From an uncultured Slackia sp. (GTDB lineage: Bacteria > Actinomycetota > Coriobacteriia > Coriobacteriales > Eggerthellaceae), in the NCBI GenBank assembly GCA_934646845.1, contig CAKUEV010000020.1, positions 1 to 16,562 of the forward strand: a DNA stretch of 16,562 bases, in the 5' to 3' direction. Numbering within the stretch: the first letter of the stretch is position 1; each line of letters opens with the position of its first letter. Below are positions 6,925 through 14,520 of the stretch, piece after piece. The position numbers and the translations under genes are program-made. A model generated the notes under the pieces. It did not search any database, was not told the DNA's origin, and worked only from the letters and a program-made list of their open reading frames with translations.

Positions 6925-7667
6925 GGCGCACCGCCTTTCACGGCCGCGAGCGCTTCGCTCAGCGTGAAGGCGCCCTCATAAAGCGCGCGACCGGTAATGC
7001 AGCCCTCAATGATGTCATCGCCCGCCTCCGCGAGCGCAACGATATCGGCGGTAGAAGAAATGCCACCCGATGCGACCACGGGAAAGCCGGCGACCTGGGC
7101 AATGTGGCGGTACGCCTCGACATCGATGCCCGTCTGCATGCCATCGCGCGCGATATCGGTGAAGACGAGGTGCTTGAACCCCTGGCTCGACAAACGCCCA
7201 ACCACTTCATCGGCAGAAGCGCCCACGCCTTCGCGCCATCCATTCACCTTCACCTGACCGGCCTTTGCGGCCACATCGGCCACAAGCAGCTCCCCGAACT
7301 GGGCCGCCGCTGCCTGGGCGAACGACTCATCGCGCACAAGCACGGTGCCCATGGCGATGCGCTTGGCGCCCAAACGCGCCAGCTCGTCGATTCTCTCGAG
7401 CGAGCGCACTCCGCCTCCCACGTCGATCGAAATTCCCTCGACCTGGCATAAGGCGGCGATCGCTTTCGAATTCGCTTCGCGGGCGGCCTCGTCTTCCTCA
7501 AAAGCTGCCGAAAGATCAACCACATGGAGCCACGTAGCACCTTGTTCGACAAAATCGCGAGCAACCTCGGCCGGATTTCCGGAATAGACCTTCATGCGCG
7601 AACGGTCGCCGCGCTCGAGCCGCACAACTTTGCCGGCAACCAAATCGATGGCGGGGAACACGATCAT
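6918..7667 (-). CDS. hisA: ProFAR isomerase (phosphoribosylformimino-AICAR-P isomerase)
   Basis: HisA performs the Amadori rearrangement of ProFAR to PRFAR on a (beta-alpha)8 barrel. It has 249 residues. Asp8 in FPAIDL and the second-half aspartates at 131 (VADVAAKAG) and 171 (FTDIARDGM) fit the family active site, and the phosphate loops SIDVGGGVR and VVASGGISS are present. The start ATG overlaps the hisH stop as ATGA and is preceded by AGGAGG at 6 bases. The sequence (KVNGW, RDGMQTG) fits HisA rather than the bifunctional HisA/TrpF enzyme PriA, although substrate range cannot be read with certainty. Confidence 0.95.
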   Translation of the reverse strand: MIVFPAIDLVAGKVVRLERGDRSRMKVYSGNPAEVARDFVEQGATWLHVVDLSAAFEEDEAAREANSKAIAALCQVEGISIDVGGGVRSLERIDELARLGAKRIAMGTVLVRDESFAQAAAAQFGELLVADVAAKAGQVKVNGWREGVGASADEVVGRLSSQGFKHLVFTDIARDGMQTGIDVEAYRHIAQVAGFPVVASGGISSTADIVALAEAGDDIIEGCITGRALYEGAFTLSEALAAVKGGAPC

Positions 7668-8410
7668 GCACGGCCTCCTTTCTGCTCACTTGCGGCAGCC
7701 GCTATGGCGACGAAATTCTTCAGGATGTCGAGTCCGCGAGACGACGATTTTTCCGGATGGAATTGGCAGCCGAACACATTGCCACGCGCCACCACGCACG
7801 GGAAACTGCGCGTGTAGTGCGTATGCGCCGCAATGTCCGCAGCGCATGCATCGGCGTCAACCGCGTAGGAATGCGTGAAGTACATGTTCGCGCCTTCGGG
7901 AAAGCCGCGCAAAAGTTCGCATGCGCGACCGTTGTCGGTCAGATGCACCTGGTCCCAACCCACATGGGGCACCTTGAGGCGCGTCGATCCCAAACGCGAA
8001 CACGAGCCGGAAAGCACGCCCAAACCGCGCGCCCAGCGCTTGGAGCTCGCCTCGAAAACCTCGGCGGGAGCAAGGTTCGACCCCATGCCATCTTCCGCCA
8101 AAGCCGAAGGCGCATCTTCGGGCACGCCCTCATCGCCGCGCTCGAAAAGCAGCTGCAGCCCCAGGCAAATGCCCAAAAACGGCGTTCCCTCGCCAATGGC
8201 GTCAAGCACCGCTTGAGCTTCGCCCGATTCCTGCATGAACGCGATGGCGTCGTAGAACGAGCCCACGCCCGGCAGCACCACGGCATCGGCCGCGCGAATT
8301 TCATCTGGCGAATCGCTCGCCTGCGCGCGAGCGCCCGCGCGGGAAAGCCCACGCACCACGCTCGATAAATTGCCCTTGTGGTAGTCGACCACCACAATGC
8401 TCGGCGCCAT
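7664..8410 (-). CDS. hisH: Imidazole glycerol phosphate synthase glutamine amidotransferase subunit, enlarged
   Basis: HisH is a class I glutamine amidotransferase that feeds ammonia to HisF. The triad is visible: Cys82 in FLGICLGLQLLFE, and His218 and Glu220 in CQFHPEKS. The oxyanion region VLPGVGSF and the partner-contact motif KVPHVGW are present. The ATG at 8410 overlaps the hisB stop (TAATG). The product has 248 residues against about 200-215 for most HisH. Part of the excess is an insertion at about residues 95-128 between the nucleophile helix and KVPHVGW. The longer upstream frame runs into hisB and is rejected. Confidence 0.96.
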   Translation of the reverse strand: MAPSIVVVDYHKGNLSSVVRGLSRAGARAQASDSPDEIRAADAVVLPGVGSFYDAIAFMQESGEAQAVLDAIGEGTPFLGICLGLQLLFERGDEGVPEDAPSALAEDGMGSNLAPAEVFEASSKRWARGLGVLSGSCSRLGSTRLKVPHVGWDQVHLTDNGRACELLRGFPEGANMYFTHSYAVDADACAADIAAHTHYTRSFPCVVARGNVFGCQFHPEKSSSRGLDILKNFVAIAAAASEQKGGRA

Positions 8411-8997
8411 TACAGCGAACCCTTCGTTGACGGCACGCCTTGAACGCGGCCGTCGAATTCGCACGCTCGGCGCATAGCGCGGCCGCATGCCTTGAACGCA
8501 GCCTCAATGATGTGATGGGCATTGGCGCCCGCGAGTTCGCGCACGTGCAGCGTGACTTTCGCATCGCGTGCGAATGCATAGAAGAATTCCACCGCGAGTT
8601 CGGTATCGAAATCGCCTACGCGCGGCGAAGAGATGGGCAGATCGCAATATGCCTGGCCACGACCCGAAATATCGACCGCCGCCATGACGAGCGTTTCGTC
8701 CATGGGAATGGCAACGTCGGCGAAACGCGCGATGCCCGTCTTATCGTCAAGAGCCTGGGCGAACGCCTCGCCCAGCACAATGCCCACATCCTCAACCGTA
8801 TGATGGGCATCGACTTCGACATCGCCTTGCGCGTGCACCGTCAAATCGAACAAACCGTGGCGCCCGAAGGCATTGAGCATATGATCGAAAAACGGCACGC
8901 CCGTAGAAATATCGCAAGTGCCCGAGCCGTCAAGGTCGAGCTTTACCACGATATCGGTTTCGCCCGTTTTGCGCGAAACCTCAGCAATTCGAGCCAT
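8410..8997 (-). CDS. hisB: Imidazoleglycerol-phosphate dehydratase
   Basis: This Mn-dependent dehydratase forms imidazole acetol phosphate. It has 195 residues and is monofunctional: the N-terminal HAD phosphatase domain of enterobacterial HisB is absent. Metal-binding motifs FFDHML (His39), DAHHTVED (His65, His66) and AGANAHHIIEAAFK are intact. I use ATG at 8997 because GGAG lies 6 bases before it; a TTG two codons earlier overlaps the ribosome binding site. A 147-base gap separates it from hisC, and its stop overlaps the hisH start. Confidence 0.97.
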   Translation of the reverse strand: MARIAEVSRKTGETDIVVKLDLDGSGTCDISTGVPFFDHMLNAFGRHGLFDLTVHAQGDVEVDAHHTVEDVGIVLGEAFAQALDDKTGIARFADVAIPMDETLVMAAVDISGRGQAYCDLPISSPRVGDFDTELAVEFFYAFARDAKVTLHVRELAGANAHHIIEAAFKACGRAMRRACEFDGRVQGVPSTKGSL

Positions 8998-9144
8998 GGG
9001 CAACTCCTTTCGAAGCGGTTAGAGAGCACTCTATACCAGCCAAACGATTCATGCGAGCAAAACACCGCTGCGGCCAGCGCTTTCTCGGCGCCCGCCGACG
9101 GGACTCTCAATGCGCGAAGACATGCACTGCGCAAGCCGGCATGC
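8998..9144 (-). other. 147-base gap between hisC and hisB, possible weak internal promoter
   Basis: I find no gene here. On the minus strand TTGCTC (plus 9055-9060) and TATAGA (plus 9030-9035) lie 19 bases apart and could make a weak internal promoter for hisB onward, but the spacing is long and the match poor. The hisB ribosome binding site AAAGGAG is at the left end. Confidence 0.25.
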
Positions 9145-10263
9145 CTATTCGTGGCACGAATCAATTTCATCTTTCAGCAATGCGGCCAACGCCGCCAACA
9201 CTTCGTCGTTTTCTTCAGGCGTGCCAACCGTAATGCGCAGGCAATTGGCCAAGCCGGGCGCATAGCTGAAATCGCGCACGAGAATCGATTTCTCGTCGCG
9301 CATGCGCTCACGCACGCGCGTGGCGTTCGGCATGCGCACGAGCACGAAGTTGGCCTCGCTTTCCCAAACTTCGAGCGGAAGCCCGCAGGCGGCAATGCCG
9401 CGCAGGCCCTCGATCACGCGTGCGCGCTCGCTGCGAATGGTACCCACCACGGGCGCGAACTGGTCGCGCGCGCGAACCGCGGCCAAAGCCGCAGCCTGCG
9501 AAAGCACGTTCACCGAATAAATTTGGCGAATCGCGGCGAAAGCATCGATTACGTCGGGCGCGGCAATCACATATCCAACGCGCGTGCCCGCCATGCCGAA
9601 CGCCTTCGAAAGCGTATGCAGCACCACGAGGTTATCGCATTCCGAAAGCAGTTGCTCGCACGAGGAAGCGGCATCGGCGAATTCGCCATAGGCCTCGTCG
9701 ACCATAACGAGGCCAGGGCACGCGGCGCACACTTCACGCACGAATTCAACCGGAGCCAAATCGCCCGTTGGATTGTTCGGCGAGGTCACGATTGCGATAT
9801 CGCATTTCGGCGCCGCCTCAAGCACCGCCGCCTGGTCGAGCTCGAACGTTTCCGTATCACGCCACACATCGAGCACCTCGGTTTGCGCGAGCGATGCGAA
9901 AAACGCGTATTCCGAAAAGCATGGCGGACAGTTGAGCAGCGTGCGGCCCACGCCGCCAAAAGCGAGCAGGAAGTTATAAAGCAGCTCGTCACCGCCGTTG
10001 CCCACGCACACCCACGATGGATCGACGCCGTGCCACGCGGCGATTTCCGCACGCAGCTCGTTCGACATGGGGTCGGGGTAGCGATTAAGCGGCGTAGCCG
10101 CGAGCGCGGCATCGATGGACGCACGCGCCGCAGCAGGCATGGGATACGTGTTCTCGTTCGCCGAAAGGTTCACGCGGCATGGCGTGAAATTCGGGTCGTA
10201 GGGCTCGATGCTCGCCAAATGCGGCTGCATGAGCGCCCGAACGCGGTCGGAGAGCTGAGCCAT
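9145..10263 (-). CDS. hisC: Histidinol-phosphate aminotransferase
   Basis: This fold type I PLP enzyme converts imidazole acetol phosphate and glutamate to histidinol phosphate. It has 372 residues. Visible are the N-terminal LSANENTYP, the phosphate-site GNGGDELL, SPNNPTG with the cofactor Asn at 164, VDEAYGEF with Asp189, the Schiff-base Lys220 in TLSKAFGMAGTRVGY, and the C-terminal Arg motif LRITVG. It starts 3 bases after the hisD stop, so coupling is likely. The family also includes aromatic aminotransferases, but the operon fixes the role. Confidence 0.97.
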   Translation of the reverse strand: MAQLSDRVRALMQPHLASIEPYDPNFTPCRVNLSANENTYPMPAAARASIDAALAATPLNRYPDPMSNELRAEIAAWHGVDPSWVCVGNGGDELLYNFLLAFGGVGRTLLNCPPCFSEYAFFASLAQTEVLDVWRDTETFELDQAAVLEAAPKCDIAIVTSPNNPTGDLAPVEFVREVCAACPGLVMVDEAYGEFADAASSCEQLLSECDNLVVLHTLSKAFGMAGTRVGYVIAAPDVIDAFAAIRQIYSVNVLSQAAALAAVRARDQFAPVVGTIRSERARVIEGLRGIAACGLPLEVWESEANFVLVRMPNATRVRERMRDEKSILVRDFSYAPGLANCLRITVGTPEENDEVLAALAALLKDEIDSCHE

Positions 10264-10266
10264 ACG

Positions 10267-11643
10267 CTATTCCGCCTTTTTGGGAGCTGCCAAATCAACC
10301 GGCCAGGCAATGCGGTTGATGTCGCCCAAATCGACGCCATCGAATCCCTCGAGGCCCTCTTCGACCATTTTGCGGCGAAGACCGGCCGAAAGCGCATGCG
10401 CCCACAAGCCTTCCGCCTGCGCCATGGTTTGCGTGGCGGGGGCATCGTTCATAAGGCCTTCCGGCGTATAGCAAATAACCGACGAACGTGTAATGAAATC
10501 TTGCACGGAAAGAGGATTGGAGAATGCCGCCGTGCCGCCTGTGGGAAGCGTATGGTTGGGACCTGCAACGTAATCGCCCAAAGGCTCGGAACTCCACGGC
10601 CCCACGAAGATAGCGCCGGCGTTCTCGATTTTGCCGAGCAGGCCCATGGCGTTGTCGCAGTGCAGCTCGAGGTGCTCGGGAGCAATGACGTTCACGGCGT
10701 CGATTGCCGCCTCAAGGTCGGCGGCCACGACGACCACGCCCTGGTCGGTAAGCGATGCGCTCGTGATTTCGGCGCGCGGGCTTGCGGCCAAAAGCTCGGC
10801 AAAACGGCCCTGCACCTTTTCCGCGAACAAGGCGTCGCAGGTGACCAGGTAGCACGTGGCCAGAGGATCGTGCTCGGCTTGAGCCATAAGGTCGGCGGCA
10901 ACTACGGTCGCATCGGCCGTCGCATCGGCGAGGACGCACACTTCCGACGGGCCCGCCACCATGTCGATGCCCGCATCGCCCGAGACGATTTTCTTCGCCG
11001 CGGCAACGAACGCATTGCCGGGGCCGACGATTTTCGCGGTCTTGGGAATAGAATCGGTGCCATACGCGAGGGCGGCAATGGCCTGGGCGCCGCCCACGGC
11101 ATATATCTCATCGACGCCCGCGACCTTCGCCGCTGCGAGCGTGTACGGCGAAATGCCGCCTTCCTTTTGCGGCGGGGTGACCATGACCACGCGCTTCACG
11201 CCGGCGACCTTCGCCGGAATGCAGTCCATAAGCACCGTCGAGGGGTACTGGGCGCGACCGCCCGGAACATACACGCCCGCAGCAGAAACGGGGGTGACCT
11301 TCACGCCCAAAATGGTGCCATCGGCGCGAGACGTGAACCACGACTGCTCGACCTCGCGCTCGTGGAATTCGCGAATCTGCGCAGCAGCCTTCTTCAAGGC
11401 CTCGATGAACGCAGGGTCGACCGCTTGGACAGCTTCATCCATGAGCTTGGGATCGACGCGGAAATCGTCGACGTCGACGCCATCGAACTTCTTGCAATAC
11501 TCGCGCAGGGCGACATCGCCGCGCTCGCGCACATCGTCGACGATAGCCTGGGCCGATTGCATAATGGCCGCGGGCAAAACTCCCTGGCGCGGAAGCTGCC
11601 CAGCCGCGAGGCGCTCACCTGGGTTAAGCGTAATGGTTTTCAT
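10267..11643 (-). CDS. hisD: Histidinol dehydrogenase
   Basis: HisD is a zinc enzyme that oxidises L-histidinol to L-histidine in two NAD-dependent steps. It has 458 residues, somewhat longer than the usual 430-440. The catalytic Glu323-His324 pair lies in IAPEHLEL. Zinc ligands map to Gln255 and His258 (AQAEHDP), Asp357 (PLGDYVAG) and His416 (WAHALSAG). Nucleotide and substrate motifs YVPGGRAQYPST and IVGPGNAFV are clear. The extra length is mostly at the C-terminus (after about residue 430), ending PVDLAAPKKAE. It starts 5 bases after the hisZG stop. Confidence 0.98.
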   Translation of the reverse strand: MKTITLNPGERLAAGQLPRQGVLPAAIMQSAQAIVDDVRERGDVALREYCKKFDGVDVDDFRVDPKLMDEAVQAVDPAFIEALKKAAAQIREFHEREVEQSWFTSRADGTILGVKVTPVSAAGVYVPGGRAQYPSTVLMDCIPAKVAGVKRVVMVTPPQKEGGISPYTLAAAKVAGVDEIYAVGGAQAIAALAYGTDSIPKTAKIVGPGNAFVAAAKKIVSGDAGIDMVAGPSEVCVLADATADATVVAADLMAQAEHDPLATCYLVTCDALFAEKVQGRFAELLAASPRAEITSASLTDQGVVVVAADLEAAIDAVNVIAPEHLELHCDNAMGLLGKIENAGAIFVGPWSSEPLGDYVAGPNHTLPTGGTAAFSNPLSVQDFITRSSVICYTPEGLMNDAPATQTMAQAEGLWAHALSAGLRRKMVEEGLEGFDGVDLGDINRIAWPVDLAAPKKAE

Positions 11644-11648
11644 AGTAT

Positions 11649-13265
11649 CTATGCCTTTCTCGAAGCGGCCAGCTTAGCTGCCAGGTCGCGAACTCTTTCA
11701 TCACATCGAATGCTCGCGGGGCTCGCAAAGAAGCGCGCGGAGCATTTCAGCACCTCATCGACGATGACCAAGTCGTTTTCTCGAAGCGTGGTGCCCGTCG
11801 CAGTAATGTCGACGATGCGGTCGGACAGGCCGACCATGGGACCAAGCTCGATGTTGCCATGGAGCGTGACGATATCGGCCTGCACGCCAATTCGATCGTA
11901 ATACGCCTGGGTGATGCGCGGATACTTCGTCGACACGCGAATGGAACCGCGGCGCGCATAGGCGGCATCGGCCGCGCCCTTCGCGCTCGCAGGCTCGGCG
12001 ACCACGAATCGGCACGCACCATAGCCAAGATCGATGAGCTGCACCAAATCGAGGCCCGCCTCAACGAGCGAATCGCGGCCGCAAATGCCGCAATCAGCTC
12101 CACCAGAGGCAACGAAGGCAGGGGCGTCGGTGGGCCTCACGATGACATAGTCGACGCCCTGGCCGTGCACGATAAGGCGTCGCCCCACGTCGTGCAGCGG
12201 TTCGGTGTCGAGCCCCGCCGCCGCAAGCGCCTCAACCGTATCGGCGAACAGCGACCCCTTCGGCACCGCGATGCGAAGCGGGCGCGGTTCGGCGTTGTTC
12301 GCGACGGCTTCCTCAATTTCCTCGAGCGACAAAGCGAAGCCGGCCGAGGGCAAATCGCGCTCACCCAGTCGCGAAAACGCTTCGTCATAGCGCCCGCCCG
12401 ACCCAAGAGGGGCCGATACGCCATCGGCGTACACGGAAAACACGAGGCCCGTGTAATAGCCGAACGAGTTCATGACCGAAAAATCAACTGCGAGGTTATC
12501 GGAAAAGCCCGCTTTTTGCGCCGACTCGAACAACGCGCGCAACTCCGACACGCCCCCATCGGCGATGCCCGCCGCCGCAAGCGCCGCAGATGCCGCATCG
12601 AGCGCCTCGATTCCGCCGCTGATGCGCGGCAAGGCCGCTATTGCGGTCACCAGATTCTCGGGCGCGTCCACGTCTGAAAGCGCCGCGTCCAAATCGACGA
12701 AATCGGACGCATGCACGCACGACAGAAGCTCTTCGCGCTTTGAATCGGCGATGCCCGCCGCCGCAAGAAGCTCATTCATGGGGCGAACGCTTCCGCATAC
12801 GATGCGCCACTTGGAAACGCCCACGGCGTTAAGCGCTTCAGCGGCCATGGACACCACTTCGAAATCGGCCTCGACACCGCTTGCGCCAATGAGCTCGATG
12901 CCAAGCTGCGTAAACTGGCGAGAGCGCGCCATGTATTGAGCCTGTTCGCGCACGACAGGCGCGGCGTAGCGCAAGCGAATGGGCGCTTCGGTGTGCGCAA
13001 GGCGAGTTGCGACGAGGCGCGCGATGGGCATGGTGAGGTCGCTTCTCACCACAAGCAGGCGGCCATCGCCGTCGAAAAGTTGGAAGGGCGTGACGGCAGA
13101 CCCACCGGCCATCGCCAGCGAAGACTGCTCTTCGAGCAAGGGCGTTTCGACCGGCAGGTACCCGTGGGATGCGAACCCATCGCTCACGATGCGGGTTATA
13201 CGCTCACGCTCGATGGCCTCATCGGGCATGATGTCTCGGAATCCTCGGGCGGTAATAGGCCTCAC
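11649..13265 (-). CDS. hisZG: Fused ATP phosphoribosyltransferase: HisZ regulatory domain joined to short-form HisG
   Basis: HisG condenses ATP with PRPP, the committed step, and short HisG normally needs a separate HisZ protein for activity and histidine feedback. Here one 538-residue chain carries both. Residues 1 to about 322 are a HisRS-like class II fold (HisZ): RGFRDIMPDE, RSDLTMPIARL (74-84), LRYAAPVVR (98-106), FGYYTGLVFSVYADG (268-282) and GSGGRYDEAF. After a short linker (323-328) comes HisG at 329-538: RIAVPKGSLF, ADCGICGRDSLVEAGLD, DLGYGACRFVVAEP, and the PRPP loop IVDITATGTTLREN (485-498). The C-terminal regulatory domain of long HisG is absent. The GTG at 13265 follows AAGGTGA by 6 bases. 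It is first in the operon, 5 bases before hisD, behind a promoter-operator candidate. I see no frameshift that would separate the two parts. Confidence 0.95.
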   Translation of the reverse strand: MRPITARGFRDIMPDEAIERERITRIVSDGFASHGYLPVETPLLEEQSSLAMAGGSAVTPFQLFDGDGRLLVVRSDLTMPIARLVATRLAHTEAPIRLRYAAPVVREQAQYMARSRQFTQLGIELIGASGVEADFEVVSMAAEALNAVGVSKWRIVCGSVRPMNELLAAAGIADSKREELLSCVHASDFVDLDAALSDVDAPENLVTAIAALPRISGGIEALDAASAALAAAGIADGGVSELRALFESAQKAGFSDNLAVDFSVMNSFGYYTGLVFSVYADGVSAPLGSGGRYDEAFSRLGERDLPSAGFALSLEEIEEAVANNAEPRPLRIAVPKGSLFADTVEALAAAGLDTEPLHDVGRRLIVHGQGVDYVIVRPTDAPAFVASGGADCGICGRDSLVEAGLDLVQLIDLGYGACRFVVAEPASAKGAADAAYARRGSIRVSTKYPRITQAYYDRIGVQADIVTLHGNIELGPMVGLSDRIVDITATGTTLRENDLVIVDEVLKCSARFFASPASIRCDERVRDLAAKLAASRKA

Positions 13266-13289
13266 TACGTGTCACCTTCCCCTTTCACA

Positions 13290-13307
13290 TGTGTAACGTG
13301 TTAGACA
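13290..13307. promoter_or_regulatory. Dyad operator candidate in the his operon promoter
   Basis: TGTGTAACGTGTTAGACA matches its own reverse complement at 14 of 18 positions (pattern TGTnTAACnnGTTAnACA). It lies just downstream of the putative -10, over the expected transcription start, where a repressor would block initiation. A half-site TGTAACG inside it (13292-13298) recurs in exact inverted form, CGTTACA, at 13332-13338, 40 bases away. The regulator is unknown. Confidence 0.45.
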
Positions 13308-13308
13308 C

Positions 13309-13317
13309 TTTATCACA
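13309..13317 (-). promoter_or_regulatory. Putative extended -10 of the his operon promoter
   Basis: On the minus strand TGTGATAAA gives an extended -10 (TGn then GATAAA, 4 of 6 matches), about 44 bases before the hisZG start. The -35 region is poor (GTAACG at 17 bases). I found no His-rich leader peptide and no T-box motif in this leader. Confidence 0.35.
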
Positions 13318-13357
13318 GTAGAGTGCTCGAGCGTTACATCGTGGTCCTGCTCTCCAT

Positions 13358-13385
13358 AAAAGAAAACCCGCCATTTGGCGGGTTT
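13358..13385 (-). terminator. Intrinsic terminator after the membrane-protein operon
   Basis: AAACCCGCC (13364-13372) and GGCGGGTTT (13377-13385) form a perfect 9-bp stem with a 4-base loop. On the minus strand it is followed by TTTTCTTTT. It lies 17 bases after the stop at 13402 and separates that operon from the his promoter. Confidence 0.88.
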
Positions 13386-13401
13386 CTATAAATTCCAGTT
13401 T

Positions 13402-14325
13402 CTACGCGTTCACGTATACATAGAAGAGCCTGAGCGTATCGGACAAATTGTTCGATACGTTCGCCGCGGAATAGTCGTAATTCAAACGACACTGCCACGC
13501 GTGCTGAGCCCCGTCGAGCGCGGCGGGCGCCTCGCCCGAGAAGGTGTATTGCTCTTGGGCAATGGTCTTTCCGTCATTTGCGTAGGTGCGGTATTCGTCG
13601 GCGGAAGGAAGCTCGACCGAGCCATCTTCGACCGTCAGGCCGGCGTCGCCGAGCAGAGTCTCGACAACGTGCTTTTCGGTCACCGCGTCGGAGAAGCTCA
13701 CATCGCCATACCCCAGCGTCGACATCGCGGCGGAATAGCCCGCCTGAGTGATTTTTCCGTCTTTATCGAGCGTGAGATACACCGAAGGCGTATTGCCCTT
13801 CGAGTCGGCCTGCTGCTCGGTAAGCGCAAGCGTCACCGTTTTGCCCACGACTTCGGTAGTTTTCGAGTCGCCTTCGCCTTTTTCCTCGGTTATGTCAGAA
13901 GAGCTCGCCACGGTGGCACCACGGCCAACCTTCGAGATGGCCTCATCTTCCGTGGATCCGAGCAATGCAACCAAATTCGGAGCGGTAAGGCGGCTGCCCT
14001 GCTTTTTCGCATCGGTCGCCTCGGCGGTGTCTTTCAGCGTGACGGCCGACGAACTTGAAGCCTGGCTCGCAACATCGCTTGCTTCCTGATACAGCATGAA
14101 TGCGAAATACCCCAACGCTGCGATGAGCACCACGAGTACCACGCTCACGACGATGAGAACCGTGCGCATGCGCTTCGATTTCTTCTGATGGGCCGAAATG
14201 CCCTTCGTGGCTTCAGGCACGTTGTTCTCTGAAGCGTCGTATTCGGGTGCAGCCTGAACGGATGCGTCATCAACAAGTTCGGCGTCAGCTTCCTGAACGC
14301 GAGCGTGCTTCCCATGCTTGGCCAT
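13402..14325 (-). CDS. Membrane-anchored protein of unknown function
   Basis: I do not recognise this family. The ATG at 14325 follows AAAGGAA by 5 bases and gives 307 residues. Residues 1-54 are a charged, presumably cytoplasmic tail (MAKHGKHARV, later HQKKSKRMR). Residues 55-78 form one transmembrane helix. A Ser/Ala stretch (about 81-95) then leads to an external domain of about 210 residues. The positive-inside rule predicts N-in, C-out. The segment LTAPNLVALLGSTEDEAISKVG (split here as LTAPNLVALL and GSTEDEAISKVG) loosely resembles the start of a PASTA-like repeat (P-N-L-x-G-x-x-x-x-x-A), but I would not assign it. It is third in a set with a lipoprotein and a tiny membrane peptide, and is followed by a terminator, which suggests an envelope role. 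Confidence 0.8.
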   Translation of the reverse strand: MAKHGKHARVQEADAELVDDASVQAAPEYDASENNVPEATKGISAHQKKSKRMRTVLIVVSVVLVVLIAALGYFAFMLYQEASDVASQASSSSAVTLKDTAEATDAKKQGSRLTAPNLVALLGSTEDEAISKVGRGATVASSSDITEEKGEGDSKTTEVVGKTVTLALTEQQADSKGNTPSVYLTLDKDGKITQAGYSAAMSTLGYGDVSFSDAVTEKHVVETLLGDAGLTVEDGSVELPSADEYRTYANDGKTIAQEQYTFSGEAPAALDGAQHAWQCRLNYDYSAANVSNNLSDTLRLFYVYVNA

Positions 14326-14344
14326 TCGTATTCCTTTCAATACG

Positions 14345-14375
14345 CATGTGAGCCCGCCTGAGGCGAGCCCACATG
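14345..14375 (-). promoter_or_regulatory. Strong intercistronic hairpin (14 bp)
   Basis: 14345-14358 pairs with 14362-14375 around a 3-base loop. On the minus-strand RNA all 14 positions pair, two as G-U; on the plus strand those two would be A-C mismatches, so the structure belongs to the minus-strand transcript. There is no U-tract, and the ribosome binding site of the next gene follows closely. It could stabilise the upstream mRNA, mark a processing site or damp translation. Confidence 0.65.
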
Positions 14376-14379
14376 GAAA

Positions 14380-14511
14380 TTAATGCAACACCGTATATGC
14401 GATAAACGCGATGACAGCAACCACGGCCAGCCCTATAATCGCTTTTTGCATCGTGGTCATAGGGGCGGTATCGTTCAAATCGTTCTCGTCTTCGACGTTT
14501 CGCTTGCCCAT
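14380..14511 (-). CDS. 43-residue single-span membrane peptide
   Basis: ATG at 14511 to TAA at 14380 encodes MGKRNVEDENDLNDTAPMTT, then MQKA and a hydrophobic segment IIGLAVVAVIAFIAYTVLH. The first 23 residues are charged and probably cytoplasmic, and the rest forms one membrane helix ending almost at the C-terminus, like a tail-anchored peptide. It starts 9 bases after the lipoprotein stop, with GAGGT 11 bases before the ATG. It is followed by the 14-bp hairpin and a membrane-protein gene. The tight packing and clear hydrophobic pattern support a real gene; the function is unknown. Confidence 0.7.
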   Translation of the reverse strand: MGKRNVEDENDLNDTAPMTTMQKAIIGLAVVAVIAFIAYTVLH

Positions 14512-14520
14512 AGCGATGCC

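Noticed and set aside
9001..9003. TTG as the hisB start
   Set aside because: It directly follows the AAAGGAG site; the ATG at 8995-8997 has the normal 6-base spacing and matches the family N-terminus.
8440..11901. A 1153-codon plus-strand open frame
   Set aside because: It lies wholly antisense to hisB, hisC, hisD and hisZG, which have unmistakable catalytic motifs. The translation is Arg/His/Ala-rich and resembles no protein. GC-rich third positions on the other strand explain the lack of stops.
13266..13340. His leader-peptide attenuator or T-box before hisZG
   Set aside because: There is no short ORF with a run of His codons, no T-box consensus and no terminator hairpin between the putative promoter and the GTG.
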